Below are positions 36,468 through 44,881 of a stretch of DNA of 64,000 bases, one piece after another. The first letter of the stretch is position 1. Each line of letters begins with the position of its first letter. The notes under the pieces were generated by a model, which worked only from the letters and a program-made list of their open reading frames with translations, had not been told where the DNA came from and did no database searches. This DNA comes from Haladaptatus sp. QDMS2 (lineage in GTDB: Archaea > Halobacteriota > Halobacteria > Halobacteriales > Halococcaceae). The stretch is from contig NZ_CP119793.1 of the NCBI RefSeq assembly GCF_029338295.1, positions 124,001-188,000 of the forward strand, written 5' to 3'. Both the position numbers and the translations under genes were made by a program.

Positions 36468-38177
36468 TTAAGCCGACTGATTGTCATCCCTCTCTGAGTC
36501 TAGGCCGTTGAGGAGACGGACGCGGAGCCGCTGGCCGTGTTCGAGATGGCCCGGTGGACCCTCAAGGCGGAGCAGAATCGCCCCATCACCAGCATCAACG
36601 ACGCGGGCGTCGATGTCGTGGCCCGTGACTGCCGATTCGATTCGGTCGAGACGGGCATCAATCCCTGACAGGACGGAATCGATATCCGGGTCACCGTCAG
36701 TTGTTGGTAGCTCACCAGCCATCCCGTCGGTCATCACACGACCTGTGGAAGGCACCGGACTGTCAGTCGCTTGCTGCGGAGCAGGCGTTTCACTCGACGC
36801 GTGCTCGGTGTGTTCTACTGAAAGCCGGTCACGAAGCGCGGTCAAATCGAGGCCTTCCGTGCCGAGATCAACATCGTCGAGTCGCGTTACCGTCGGGAGC
36901 GGTATCTCCGCGTCCGCAATCGCATCGCCAAGCACTCCGCCCATCGTGGTCGTCCCGGACTGCACCCGACGCTTCGTCGACTCCGTCACCCACGGTGGCG
37001 GTGTCCAGCCCGACTCATCCAGAAGCGTGTAGCAGTCCGTGTTATCGGTGACCCAGACATAACTGGCGTACTTGTCCTTGTACTGGTTCGCAGCGGCGCC
37101 CTGTTGATGTGTAATCACCACGTGGACCGGAGAGAGTGCCTCGACGACGTCGTCGATCGTTTTCGGGATGGGGTGATTGCTGAGCGAAAAATGATGGGTC
37201 GTACACGCCGCACTCGTCACCGGGGAGCTTCCGCCATTGATGAGCTGAACGAGCGTCGCACCTGGGTCGTCCGCGATCGTCTCGAAGAGCCGCTTGGCGC
37301 TCCCGTCGATCGGTACCTCTGGCCCTGCGATCGTCACCCCATCCGCTTCCAACACTGCCGACGGGTCAGCAAACTCGGGGGTCGTCGAGACGTTCGGGAC
37401 GCTGTAGTCAAGCCGGTCGTAGAGCTTTGCCACGTGGCCAACAAGCCTGATCGAAAGCCGTTCGTCCCACTGCTCGGCGAGATGCCCGAGGAGATACGCC
37501 ACCTGCAGCCCGGTCAGGCCACTGGCTGTCGTGAGAACAGTCGAGCCGGCCCAGACGCGTTCACAGATCGTTCCGACAGCATCAGTGAGTGTCGCTTCGA
37601 AGTCCTCGCTCGTGGCGGCCGTCAGGACGAGAACGTCGACATCCACGGGGAGGTCGAGATCGAAACCCGGATAGCCAGCAGTACGACGGGTCGTGAAATC
37701 GCCGGTGACGAGAATCATTCGGCGCTCGTCGTCGGCAGTGACCTCGAAGAGAAAGCCCGCAGCCCCCGGCGTGTGGCCAGCTGGAACGGGATGGACGCGG
37801 AGGTCAGGAACGATCTGCGTCCACTCATCAATCGGTTCCAGCTGCTCGAGGACGCGATCCGTATTCGAGAGGTCGTAGTGGTCCGCACCGGCCGCGAAGA
37901 CGTCCTCGAGGATGGTGGCCGTATCGGTGGCGGCGTACACTGGCGCACCATGTGTGAGGGTGTCGCCGAGCGAGTGATAATGATCGAGATGAGCGTGTGT
38001 GAGACAGACTGCCGTGAGATATTCGTTGGCCGCTTCGTCGAGGAGCTCATCGATTGCGACGTTCTGTCCAGCATCGACCAGCACACAGACTGTTTGGTCG
38101 GGAAGTAACCCATCAATCCGGAGGACAACCGACTCGCGCCCGGCGTACGGGTTCGCGTGCTGGAACTGGATCTCCAT
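36468..38177 (-). CDS. MBL-fold metallo-hydrolase with C-terminal extension
   Basis: A 569-residue protein. CLTHAHLDHYHSLGD (HxHxDH at 61-66), PVPAGHTPGAAGFLFE and TGDFTTRRTAGYP give the metal ligands of a metallo-beta-lactamase-fold hydrolase. The middle part (about 190-390) resembles the insertion of beta-CASP-type nucleases (TASGLTGLQVAYLLGHL, then the TTHHFSLSNHP and HVVITHQQG motifs), so a nucleic-acid hydrolase is likely. The C-terminal 180 residues are acidic with a coiled-coil-like SGIDARLDRIESAVTGHD. Start at 38177 is chosen because the next upstream Met adds an atypical basic stretch. Confidence 0.75.
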   Translation of the reverse strand: MEIQFQHANPYAGRESVVLRIDGLLPDQTVCVLVDAGQNVAIDELLDEAANEYLTAVCLTHAHLDHYHSLGDTLTHGAPVYAATDTATILEDVFAAGADHYDLSNTDRVLEQLEPIDEWTQIVPDLRVHPVPAGHTPGAAGFLFEVTADDERRMILVTGDFTTRRTAGYPGFDLDLPVDVDVLVLTAATSEDFEATLTDAVGTICERVWAGSTVLTTASGLTGLQVAYLLGHLAEQWDERLSIRLVGHVAKLYDRLDYSVPNVSTTPEFADPSAVLEADGVTIAGPEVPIDGSAKRLFETIADDPGATLVQLINGGSSPVTSAACTTHHFSLSNHPIPKTIDDVVEALSPVHVVITHQQGAAANQYKDKYASYVWVTDNTDCYTLLDESGWTPPPWVTESTKRRVQSGTTTMGGVLGDAIADAEIPLPTVTRLDDVDLGTEGLDLTALRDRLSVEHTEHASSETPAPQQATDSPVPSTGRVMTDGMAGELPTTDGDPDIDSVLSGIDARLDRIESAVTGHDIDARVVDAGDGAILLRLEGPPGHLEHGQRLRVRLLNGLDSERDDNQSA

Positions 38178-38375
38178 CGATGTCTCCCTCTTCAGAGCCC
38201 GACAGTATATATCATCACCACGACGGTGGAGCAAACCGCCGTGCAGGTCTGATGAGGTGCAACGACCGAGTCGGAGGGTCGCAGCGAGTCCTTCTGGATT
38301 TCGATATCGTTAGTGATGTTTATCGGCGCCAGGAGGCGCGAGGCGCACTTACGATCGTGCCTCGCGTGAGTTCCT

Positions 38376-38666
38376 ATGACTGGTCCAGACATACTCGACG
38401 ACACTGCAGCCGATCACGAGCGGCTCGAAACCGAACTTCTCGCACAAGACCGGGATGCAGCCCGGGTGGTGACAGCGGATATCGACGAGACGACGGCGCA
38501 AAAGCTCGTCAGTGACCTCGTCGACGATGGCGTCGTGACGGCGGTCGCCGAACAGCGAGTCCTCGTTCACGAACCAAGTACCGAAGCCTTCGACTCAATA
38601 CGACAGCTAGCTGTCTTCCATTGTGGCTGGTCGGCGGCCCGCGACGGTCACGAGGCAGACGAATGA
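38376..38666 (+). CDS. Small acidic hypothetical protein
   Basis: A 96-residue protein beginning MTGPDILDDTAADHERLETELLAQDRDAARV, with a later DDGVVTAVAEQRVLVHEP, helix then strands. No family recognised; the pattern could be a small winged helix. Its stop overlaps the start of the zinc-ribbon gene by ATGA, so the two are co-translated. Confidence 0.6.
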   Translation: MTGPDILDDTAADHERLETELLAQDRDAARVVTADIDETTAQKLVSDLVDDGVVTAVAEQRVLVHEPSTEAFDSIRQLAVFHCGWSAARDGHEADE

Positions 38667-38992
38667 TACAGCAGACGCTGTCCGGCTGTGCTTTCTGTGA
38701 AGCAGTGCCCGGATCCACGACGGGAGTAGCGCATACGTGGGGGAAAGACGACCGAATCACTCACCAGATCTGCGTCGACTGCGCCGTCCAAGAGCATCCC
38801 GATCCCGACGAGCGTGATTACCACGCCTGCGATGGGTGCGGGCTCGTGGTCGACACGCTCACTGCACTGACGCGATTCCGTGTTGAACTCGGGCATCTCG
38901 AAGGGCCGGTGCAGCTGTGTACTCGCTGTAACCCCGGTGGGCCCGCGACGTACTGGACGCGGGGCCTCGAGACGCACGTCGTCGATGAATAG
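38663..38992 (+). CDS. Small zinc-ribbon protein
   Basis: A 109-residue protein with four CxxC-type pairs: CAFCE, CVDC, CDGCG and CTRC. The distribution suggests two zinc sites. The body resembles small haloarchaeal zinc-finger proteins common on plasmids. It overlaps the previous gene. Function not known; nucleic-acid binding is the usual role of such folds. Confidence 0.7.
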   Translation: MIQQTLSGCAFCEAVPGSTTGVAHTWGKDDRITHQICVDCAVQEHPDPDERDYHACDGCGLVVDTLTALTRFRVELGHLEGPVQLCTRCNPGGPATYWTRGLETHVVDE

Positions 38993-39087
38993 CCCGCTCG
39001 GCCCACCACTCCCAGTCAGTCAGCGAGAACGAACTGGCTCAGAAATACGTCGATACATCTAATACATACAGCGACAAAGCAATACAT

Positions 39088-39453
39088 ATGCCCATCGACA
39101 TCGAGACGTTCGAATCCTCCCCCGAGGACCACCTCCAGCACTCCGGGGAGACGAACGCTGATCGCGTGATGCGATTCCTCGCTACCCATCCTGATCAGGC
39201 GTTCACGCAGAGCGAGATCCGCGATGCAACCGACGTCAAAGCCGGGAGCATCAGCGTCGTCCTCTCCCGACTCGAAGATCGAGGGCTCGTCCGGCACAAG
39301 GGCAACTACTGGGCGCTCGGTGAGGCCGACGACGTCGCCGCGTACACCAGCATGCTCGAGAGTACGCGAGCGGCCAACGACCGCTTCGGCGAGGAGGACA
39401 TGGACGAGTGGTTGGAGCACGCCGTCGACGACGAGGACGAGGCGACTGAATGA
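39088..39453 (+). CDS. Winged-helix antitoxin/regulator of a MazF-like pair
   Basis: A 121-residue protein. The winged helix is at about 25-75: RVMRFLATHPDQAFTQSEIRDATDVKAGSISVVLSRLEDRGLVRHKGNYW, MarR-like. The acidic C-terminal tail (FGEEDMDEWLEHAVDDEDEATE) could wrap the toxin. The toxin gene starts inside its stop (ATGA). Preceded by a TATA-like ATACATCTAATACATAC stretch near 39053-39069. Confidence 0.8.
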   Translation: MPIDIETFESSPEDHLQHSGETNADRVMRFLATHPDQAFTQSEIRDATDVKAGSISVVLSRLEDRGLVRHKGNYWALGEADDVAAYTSMLESTRAANDRFGEEDMDEWLEHAVDDEDEATE

Positions 39454-39740
39454 GCTACCAGCGCGGGGATGTCGTCTGGGGACCCGATCCGTTTAAGTCG
39501 GGTGAGAACCCGCGTCCGTGGCTGATCCTCAACAACGACAGCCATCCGTTCGGTGATGAGGAGTACATGACGGTCACGCTGACGACGACGCCCCACGACG
39601 AGGGGGTTCCCCTCGAAGACGGCGACTGGGTTGAGGGTGGGATGCCCAGGCAGAGTTACGCCTCGCCGTGGACAGTCGCGTCGCCGAAGCACGCTGCGAT
39701 CGTCCGGCGGCAGGGTCGAATCGACGAGCTGAAGACGTAA
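39450..39740 (+). CDS. PemK/MazF-like toxin
   Basis: A 96-residue protein: RGDVVWGPDPFKSGENPRPWLILNND at the start is the MazF/PemK signature (G-D-V-x-W ... RPxLIL), then EYMTVTLTTTPHDEG, and SYASPWTVASPKHAAIVRRQG. This family usually cleaves RNA. Overlaps the antitoxin gene by 4 bases. Complete and apparently intact. Confidence 0.85.
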   Translation: MSYQRGDVVWGPDPFKSGENPRPWLILNNDSHPFGDEEYMTVTLTTTPHDEGVPLEDGDWVEGGMPRQSYASPWTVASPKHAAIVRRQGRIDELKT

Positions 39741-39779
39741 TCTCGGACCCTCCAGCCGACACTCGATAGCGAGTGGCGT

Positions 39780-39907
39780 CTATGGAGTGAAACTCGCCTC
39801 AGCCCCAAACAGATTGAACGCATCGTGCTGCGAGAGGAAGTCCTGGGTGACCTACTCATCGCCCTCGTTGAGTTCGTTTTCAGTTACCCAATTTCCGTCA
39901 ACATACT
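39780..39907 (-). pseudogene. Orphan C-terminal fragment of the 340-residue protein (decayed)
   Basis: The minus strand reads ENELNEGDE, then an in-frame TAG (39852-39854), then VTQDFLSQHDAFNLFGAEASFTP and a stop. It matches the fragment at 40584-40946 (ENEFDEGDEWVTQGPFSQHDAFNLFGAEASFT), with Trp changed to a stop. It is the last and most decayed unit of the array. Confidence 0.75.
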
Positions 39908-40807
39908 GTAAATAACAGGAGTACTACGAGACAAATCACTGGAAAGAAATGGTTTCTACTGTCTTCAATTTTTTAAGATCCTATTGCATGAATAAAAACA
40001 CTCTCACTCTGTATCTATCGACATGAATACGACGCGACCACGCCACCCGGAGGACTGGGGTAGCTCGATACTTTGAGACCGACTAAGGTTTGATCGTCGC
40101 AATTGGCACTCGCCCACGCGAAGATTTCGCTCTTGTTAGTGGACACGACGACTACGAGGGCACCGTTTTGAGGGAAGTTCTTGATAGAACTCTGGTTTTC
40201 CTGGCCTGGTTCAAGTGTATACTGGCCTCGAAATTGAGCCGACTCCGTAAAGTCAATTTTTGTCACCGTACGCGGGCCTGTATCGTGGTTAGATAGCCCT
40301 TGATCGATTTCAGAATCAACAATCGTCCCGTCTCGATATTGGACCTTCATAGAAGCTGGGAGTTCAACAACGTAGACTTCGAATGTGTTGTTCACGTTCG
40401 CTGAATTGTTGACGACGAGTTTGACCGGCTGCTCTTGTTCAGTAGAACCACTGAACGGTGTGGTACAACCCGCTATGATGAAGAGAGTAACGAGGCAAAG
40501 TACTGGAAGAAAACGCAGAACGGACATATTCATTGTTATATTGTGGTGATTTTTACTACGTTCTCTATTCTCTTAATCCTAGTTCAGATTGGGGCTAGTG
40601 AGCCAGGAAACAACGGGTTCGATAATTGATTCCTGACAGCATCCGCGGTAGTCTGGGTTCCATCAAGCTCATAATCCATTACCGGATGGGGCCCAGACCC
40701 CGATCTAAATGCGGTCTTATAGCCCCACGATCCCAGCCTATCGAACGGCGTGTACAGAGTGAAACTCGCCTCAGCCCCAAACAGATTGAACGCATCGTGC
40801 TGCGAGA
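39785..40807. repeat. 51-bp exact direct repeat within array fragments
   Basis: The sequence starting GAGTGAAACTCGCCTCAGCC is identical for 51 bases at 39785-39835 and 40757-40807, with further similarity beyond. It lies in the C-terminal-fragment copies that follow the first and second lipoprotein genes, showing recent duplication, gene conversion or strong conservation. Confidence 0.85.
40015..40533 (-). CDS. Small secreted lipoprotein of the tandem array (copy 1)
   Basis: A 172-residue protein with a hydrophobic signal ending in FIIAGC (lipobox), then a beta-rich domain: VKLVVNNSANVNNTFEVYVVELPASM, GQYTLEPGQENQSSIKNFPQNGALVVVVS and a C-terminal SYSC. It is the most diverged and lowest-GC of three tandem homologs (others at 40972-41478 and 41736-42245). 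Cys after the lipobox and near the C-terminus (NCDD, YSC) may form a disulfide. Start at 40533 or two codons later. No known domain assigned. Confidence 0.8.
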   Translation of the reverse strand: MNMSVLRFLPVLCLVTLFIIAGCTTPFSGSTEQEQPVKLVVNNSANVNNTFEVYVVELPASMKVQYRDGTIVDSEIDQGLSNHDTGPRTVTKIDFTESAQFRGQYTLEPGQENQSSIKNFPQNGALVVVVSTNKSEIFAWASANCDDQTLVGLKVSSYPSPPGGVVASYSCR

Positions 40808-40946
40808 AGGGGCCTTGGGTGACCCACTCGTCGCCCTCGTCAAACTCGTTTTCGTCTCTCAAGATCCCGCCCACATTCAGCGTGTGAGCCGGATAGACGC
40901 TCGCGTCCCAGACTCGAACGAGCCGGGCGCCGTCGGCCAGTAGCAT
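40584..40946 (-). CDS. Orphan C-terminal domain related to the 340-residue protein
   Basis: A 120-residue open frame, VRVWDASVYPAHTLNVGGILRDENEFDEGDEWVTQ through RLGSWGYKTAFRSGSGPHPVMDYE to NPLFPGSLAPI. It aligns along its length with the end of the protein at 42310-43332 (VRVWDASRYPAHALYVGGLWRDE..., SLGYGDHFRSGHGDHPLLDF..., SKPLFPPLP). Similarity begins just after the stop of the upstream lipoprotein gene, so it is a cassette without its N-terminal part. It may be expressed from the lipoprotein transcript or be silent. Confidence 0.65.
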   Translation of the reverse strand: MLLADGARLVRVWDASVYPAHTLNVGGILRDENEFDEGDEWVTQGPFSQHDAFNLFGAEASFTLYTPFDRLGSWGYKTAFRSGSGPHPVMDYELDGTQTTADAVRNQLSNPLFPGSLAPI

Positions 40947-40971
40947 AACCCACGAGAGATACGCCGGGAGC

Positions 40972-41478
40972 TTAGAAGAGTCCGCCCTCACAGTTGTACG
41001 CCGATCCCGGCCCGTACTCGAACAGGGTGACGTCCAGGAAGACCAAATCACCGTCACAGTGAGCAGTCACATACGAGATGATTTCGGCCTCGTCCCGGGA
41101 GATGACGACAACCACGGCGAAGTCCGCGGGGAGTTCCTTGACGGAACTTCGGTTCTCCTCGCCGGGGGCGAGGGTGTACCGCCCGTGCAGCCGGGCCGAG
41201 TCGGGCAATTCAACCATCCTGAAGGTGTGATTATCGCCTGGATCATGTGCGCCTAGTCCCGGGCTAATGGGCCCCGTTGCAGTAAGCCCGTCATCACGTC
41301 GCTCCGTTACATTCGCTGGGAACTCAACGACCCAGACCTCGAAGGTGTGCGTCACGTTCGCCGAGTTGTTGACGACGACCGTGACGGGCCCCTCTTGCCC
41401 GGTCGGCCCGAATGGCCCAAGGGTGCAGCCCGTGAGGACGAGGAACACGCATACGCACAGGATTGGGAGAGGACGCAT
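40972..41478 (-). CDS. Small secreted lipoprotein of the tandem array (copy 2)
   Basis: A 168-residue protein with signal MRPLPILCVCVFLVLTGC (lipobox LTGC). The domain contains VTVVVNNSANVTHTFEVWVVEFPAN, ARLHGRYTLAPGEENRSSVKELPADFAVVVVISRD, HCDGDLVFLDVTLFEYGPGSAYNCEGGLF. It is close to copy 3 at both ends and differs mainly in the middle. Four or more Asn-X-Ser/Thr sites. The orphan C-terminal domain follows immediately. Confidence 0.85.
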   Translation of the reverse strand: MRPLPILCVCVFLVLTGCTLGPFGPTGQEGPVTVVVNNSANVTHTFEVWVVEFPANVTERRDDGLTATGPISPGLGAHDPGDNHTFRMVELPDSARLHGRYTLAPGEENRSSVKELPADFAVVVVISRDEAEIISYVTAHCDGDLVFLDVTLFEYGPGSAYNCEGGLF

Positions 41479-41538
41479 GAGAATATTACCTGTCGCTGTG
41501 GTTGGTGGGTGCTTCGTCGCGAAGTTGCTTAACCTGTG

Positions 41539-41727
41539 TCATGGAAGCGATGGGAAGAGGGGGTCCGATAATGTATTCTCGACAGTCAGGGCAGAGAGGA
41601 TCGCACCATTTTCATTATGGAACAACAGTGGATGGTCACCAAGCCCGCTGCGAAAGAGGTTCGCGTACCCCAACGACCCGAACGTGATGTGGGTGGCTGT
41701 GAATGGTGGTGAGATGAGGTTCATCAT
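41539..41727 (-). pseudogene. Short orphan C-terminal fragment of the 340-residue protein
   Basis: A 62-codon frame whose last 45 codons, ITFGSLGYANLFRSGLGDHPLLFHNENGAILSALTVENTLSDPLFPSLP, match the end of the protein at 42310-43332. The first part is unrelated. It lies 8 bases after the stop of lipoprotein copy 3. Too short to be functional alone. Confidence 0.7.
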
Positions 41728-41735
41728 CGAGTCAC

Positions 41736-42245
41736 TCAGAAGAGCCCTCCCTCACAGTTGTATGCCGATCCTGACCCGTACTCGAACATGATGACCTCCA
41801 CGAAGACCAGGTCACCGTCACAGTGAGCTGCCACCAGCTCCCGGACGCGGTCACCATCATAGATGACCACGACAACTGTAGACCCCGTCTCGAACTTCTC
41901 AATGGAACTCCGATTGAGGTTCCCCGGATCAAGAGTATACCGGTTGTGGAGCCTAGATCGGTTGGAGGGCAACTCGATGGATGTGACGAAGCCGTAATCA
42001 TCATCGAGCTTGTACGTGCTTAGTCCCGGGCCTGGTGACGCTCTATCGACCGTTCCATCTTTCTTCCGAATGCGGACCTCTTTATTGATTAATTCTCCCT
42101 CAACCACCCACACCTCGAACGTATGCGAGGTATTCGCCGAATTGTTCACGACGACTGTAACTGGCCCCTCTTGGCCAGTCGGGCCGAGGCTACAGCCTGC
42201 GAGCACGACGAGGACGCCCAAACACAGCAGCGAGAGGAGACGCAT
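41736..42245 (-). CDS. Small secreted lipoprotein of the tandem array (copy 3)
   Basis: A 169-residue protein. MRLLSLLCLGVLVVLAGC is the lipoprotein signal. The folded part has VTVVVNNSANTSHTFEVWVVEGELINKEVRIRKKDGTVDRASPGPGLSTYKLDDDYGFVTSIELPSNRSRLHNRYTLDPG (in part) and ends HCDGDLVFVEVIMFEYGSGSAYNCEGGLF, nearly identical to copy 2. The frame is open further upstream, but the lipobox context fixes the start at 42245. It lies 64 bases after the complete 340-residue gene, which would be its partner. Confidence 0.85.
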   Translation of the reverse strand: MRLLSLLCLGVLVVLAGCSLGPTGQEGPVTVVVNNSANTSHTFEVWVVEGELINKEVRIRKKDGTVDRASPGPGLSTYKLDDDYGFVTSIELPSNRSRLHNRYTLDPGNLNRSSIEKFETGSTVVVVIYDGDRVRELVAAHCDGDLVFVEVIMFEYGSGSAYNCEGGLF

Positions 42246-42309
42246 GTTTCTGCCTTTATTGACCTCCGTCTTTGTTACGGTCTTCATTCTACTCTCACGT
42301 ACTTGCATA

Positions 42310-43332
42310 TCATGGAAGCGGTGGGAAGAGGGGCTTCGAGAGTGTGCTCTCGAGTGTTTCGATCGACAATATCGTCCCAGGATCACTAAAGTCCAGTAGA
42401 GGATGGTCACCATGCCCGCTGCGAAAGTGGTCCCCGTACCCCAACGATCCGAACGTCTCGAAGGGTGTCCGCCCGAGCAAGCGGCTATCTAACACGAACT
42501 CCCCGAACGCCGTATCCTGCGTCACCGGCCCATCCCGCGTCCACTCGATCCCTTCCCGAAACGGCCGCTCGTCTCGCCAGAGCCCACCCACGTACAGCGC
42601 GTGGGCGGGATATCGACTTGCGTCCCAGACCCGGACGACCTTTGTCCCGTCGGCCATCACCACGACATCCAGGAACGCGTAAAACGACGGGATGTTTTGC
42701 CAAAACAGCAGTACCGCCAGCGGGATGTTCCCGGCGAACAGTTGGGCGAGCGTATACCCATCTTTCAAGGCGACGATGTAGGGGTCGTTGCCCCCGAGGA
42801 TGATCGAGGCACGCACTCCCTCGACGGTCCCGCCGCTGCCGTCCGGCACGGTCACGAGCTCGTCGGTCGTGTACGGCCCCTTCACGTTCGCGGGGAGGAA
42901 GTTATCGGCCCCATCCAGAGAATCCAAGATAGTGACGAAGAGGGTCGACTCGCCGGGACCACCCTCTCGCGTGATCGACGAGACCGAACTCGGGTTCTGC
43001 ATGCTCGGGTCGTCGTACAGCGCGTCGTACTCGCCATTGAGGACTGTCCGGCCGTCCGTGTCGAAGCCGATCTCGACAGCTGTGTTGATCCGGAAGTTCG
43101 GGAACGGGTCAGTGTACTCCTCGAGAGTTTTACTCCCAAGGGCGGTCGAGATAGTACTGGGCAAGCTCTGTCTGTCATCGCCGTGGAACCCCTCGTCCAG
43201 AAAGTCGGGGATGGCGCTGTTTCGTGCTGTCGCGGTGGGATCGTTGGGATCACCACTGTTCTCGTTATGTCCGAAGATGGACGTAACTACGTTCGCCTCC
43301 TCGGTGATATCCCAGGGTACTGGGAGGGTCAT
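42310..43332 (-). CDS. Unrecognised 340-residue protein, head of the cassette array
   Basis: Starts MTLPVPWDITEEANVVTSIFGHNENSGDP. It has no signal peptide. A hydrophobic stretch, IPLAVLLFWQNIPSFYAFLDVVVMADG (about 212-238), separates a 210-residue N-terminal part from the 100-residue C-terminal domain that recurs in the downstream fragments. No cysteines seen. The ATG overlaps the stop of the Tat-exported protein (ATGA), so the two are co-translated and probably interact; export by hitchhiking with the Tat partner is possible. No known family. Confidence 0.75.
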   Translation of the reverse strand: MTLPVPWDITEEANVVTSIFGHNENSGDPNDPTATARNSAIPDFLDEGFHGDDRQSLPSTISTALGSKTLEEYTDPFPNFRINTAVEIGFDTDGRTVLNGEYDALYDDPSMQNPSSVSSITREGGPGESTLFVTILDSLDGADNFLPANVKGPYTTDELVTVPDGSGGTVEGVRASIILGGNDPYIVALKDGYTLAQLFAGNIPLAVLLFWQNIPSFYAFLDVVVMADGTKVVRVWDASRYPAHALYVGGLWRDERPFREGIEWTRDGPVTQDTAFGEFVLDSRLLGRTPFETFGSLGYGDHFRSGHGDHPLLDFSDPGTILSIETLESTLSKPLFPPLP

Positions 43333-44852
43333 GGTGATCCCCCATGGAACCGGAAGGTCTCTCCATCGATCGTCACTTCGCAACTTTCATCTGCCAGAAT
43401 CTCCGCCTGATAGGGAACCTGGGTGCCGTCCTGATGATTGAACGTTCCCTCTCGAAGCGAATCGGTCTGCGTCTGGACGATTGTGTCCACACAGGGACCG
43501 TAGGTTCGCGCGAGCGCCCGGCGTTTCCGGGACATCCGCGTGACAGCGACATCATCCGGATTGTCGGTCAGGTGGACGTTATCAACGTAGACCACCCCGC
43601 TGTAGTCGAAGCCCGACCCCGGCGGGTAATCTTCTGGATACCACACGAGTTCCAGCTTGTCAGCCGAGGCGAGCTTCGTCGCACTCAATCCGCTCAGATC
43701 CCACGCGATTCGGCCGCCGAGCCGCTGTGCGACCGTCATCTCAGGAGATTCCTCGACACCACCCGGATCGGTGTGATGATACCGGAAGCGGAATGTGACC
43801 GCCGACTCCGAGTTCTCGACCGATGCTGGAAGCACATCGGCCAGCAAGCACGGATAGTTCACGAAGTCAGCCCGGTAGGTCGCCTGCTGGGTTTCGATGC
43901 TCGGCTCAGGGTCGCTATTAACGCTCACCTTGAGTGCATACTCACCCTGACTGACGCAAGCAGGCTGCTGGGCTCCACTTACTCGGCTACACTGATTCGT
44001 GCTGTTCGCCGTCCACCCATTTAGTCCGTGTTCGAATCTGCCGAGTGCCGTCGTCTTCACGAGCTTCCAGGTGTCATAGTACCGGTCGACGGAACTGGCC
44101 GCGGGCAGGAAATAGCCGAAGCCACCGCTCACCCAGGTCGTATCCGAGGCCGTAAGTTGCGCTGTTTGGGTCCCCGAACTATCGAAGTGCGTAATCGTGA
44201 ACGTACCGTCAAGCCCCCACTGGACCTCGATTCGGTTCCACCCGACGATCGAGAACGCCGCCGTCGAACTCGCGAGTTCTGTCCACTGAATTCCATCATG
44301 GACATAGAACCGGAATTGTCCCGCCGATTCGAGGCGAATCCGATACTGTTCGCTCTCTGGTTTGTCGTTGGCGTCTCCCTGTGCGCCGAAGATGACGAGG
44401 TGTTGATCCGTGTTCGCGGTATCTTGATAGAACCAGAACTCGAAGGTATCTCCCGCCTGAGGGGCCTGCGGAATCTGGGCCGGCATTGCAATCGCGTAAT
44501 CGGAGCCGCCATTCCCAGCCTTCGCCCGGAAGGCGTAGCCACCCGAGTGAGTGGGACTTTGCACCAGATCGAACGCAGTGCTGTCGTCAGTCGTGTATTC
44601 GGCGAGCGAGCCATCGTCGTAGTCGTCGATGACCGTGATTGCTGCGGCTGCAGGCTTCGATGTTGCTGCGAGGAGGGCACTCCCGCCTCCGATAAATCCT
44701 GCAGTGAAAACACCAGCTGTTTTTAAATAATGACGTCGCTTGAGCGGAAGCGGTTTTCCGCTTGTCAAGAGGGAAGGAGTCTCAGACCGATGTCCATCGG
44801 TGGATTCGGTTTTATCGGGTGTGTGGTCGGCCTGATTCTGCGAATTACCCAT
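43329..44852 (-). CDS. Tat-exported protein with LamG-like domain(s)
   Basis: A 507-residue protein. KRRHYLKTAGVFTAGFIGGGSALLAATSKPAAAA (about 38-71, in part) is a twin-arginine signal without a lipobox. Then VIDDYDDGSLAEYTTDD leads a jelly-roll lectin-like domain (FEFWFYQD, YRIRLESAGQFRFYVHDG, GWNRIEVQWGLDGTFTITHFD), and a second similar region from about 275 (GRFEHGLNGWTANSTN ... VYVDNVHLTD). Such folds bind sugars or cell surfaces. The C-terminus SCEVTIDGETFRFHGGSP overlaps the next gene. Probably the surface-targeting component of the array. Confidence 0.75.
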   Translation of the reverse strand: MGNSQNQADHTPDKTESTDGHRSETPSLLTSGKPLPLKRRHYLKTAGVFTAGFIGGGSALLAATSKPAAAAITVIDDYDDGSLAEYTTDDSTAFDLVQSPTHSGGYAFRAKAGNGGSDYAIAMPAQIPQAPQAGDTFEFWFYQDTANTDQHLVIFGAQGDANDKPESEQYRIRLESAGQFRFYVHDGIQWTELASSTAAFSIVGWNRIEVQWGLDGTFTITHFDSSGTQTAQLTASDTTWVSGGFGYFLPAASSVDRYYDTWKLVKTTALGRFEHGLNGWTANSTNQCSRVSGAQQPACVSQGEYALKVSVNSDPEPSIETQQATYRADFVNYPCLLADVLPASVENSESAVTFRFRYHHTDPGGVEESPEMTVAQRLGGRIAWDLSGLSATKLASADKLELVWYPEDYPPGSGFDYSGVVYVDNVHLTDNPDDVAVTRMSRKRRALARTYGPCVDTIVQTQTDSLREGTFNHQDGTQVPYQAEILADESCEVTIDGETFRFHGGSP

Positions 44853-44881
44853 CTTCTAACACCAAACTCACCAAAAACCTC

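Noticed and set aside
37104-38108. 334-codon plus-strand frame opposite the MBL-fold gene
   Set aside because: It is the antisense of a clear MBL-fold protein with intact HxHxDH motif, and has no domain of its own.
42310-43332. The 340-residue protein as a simple in-frame continuation of the Tat protein after a sequencing error
   Set aside because: The ATGA overlap is a precise, common coupling signal and both frames read well up to it; a fused origin remains possible and is noted as a finding.
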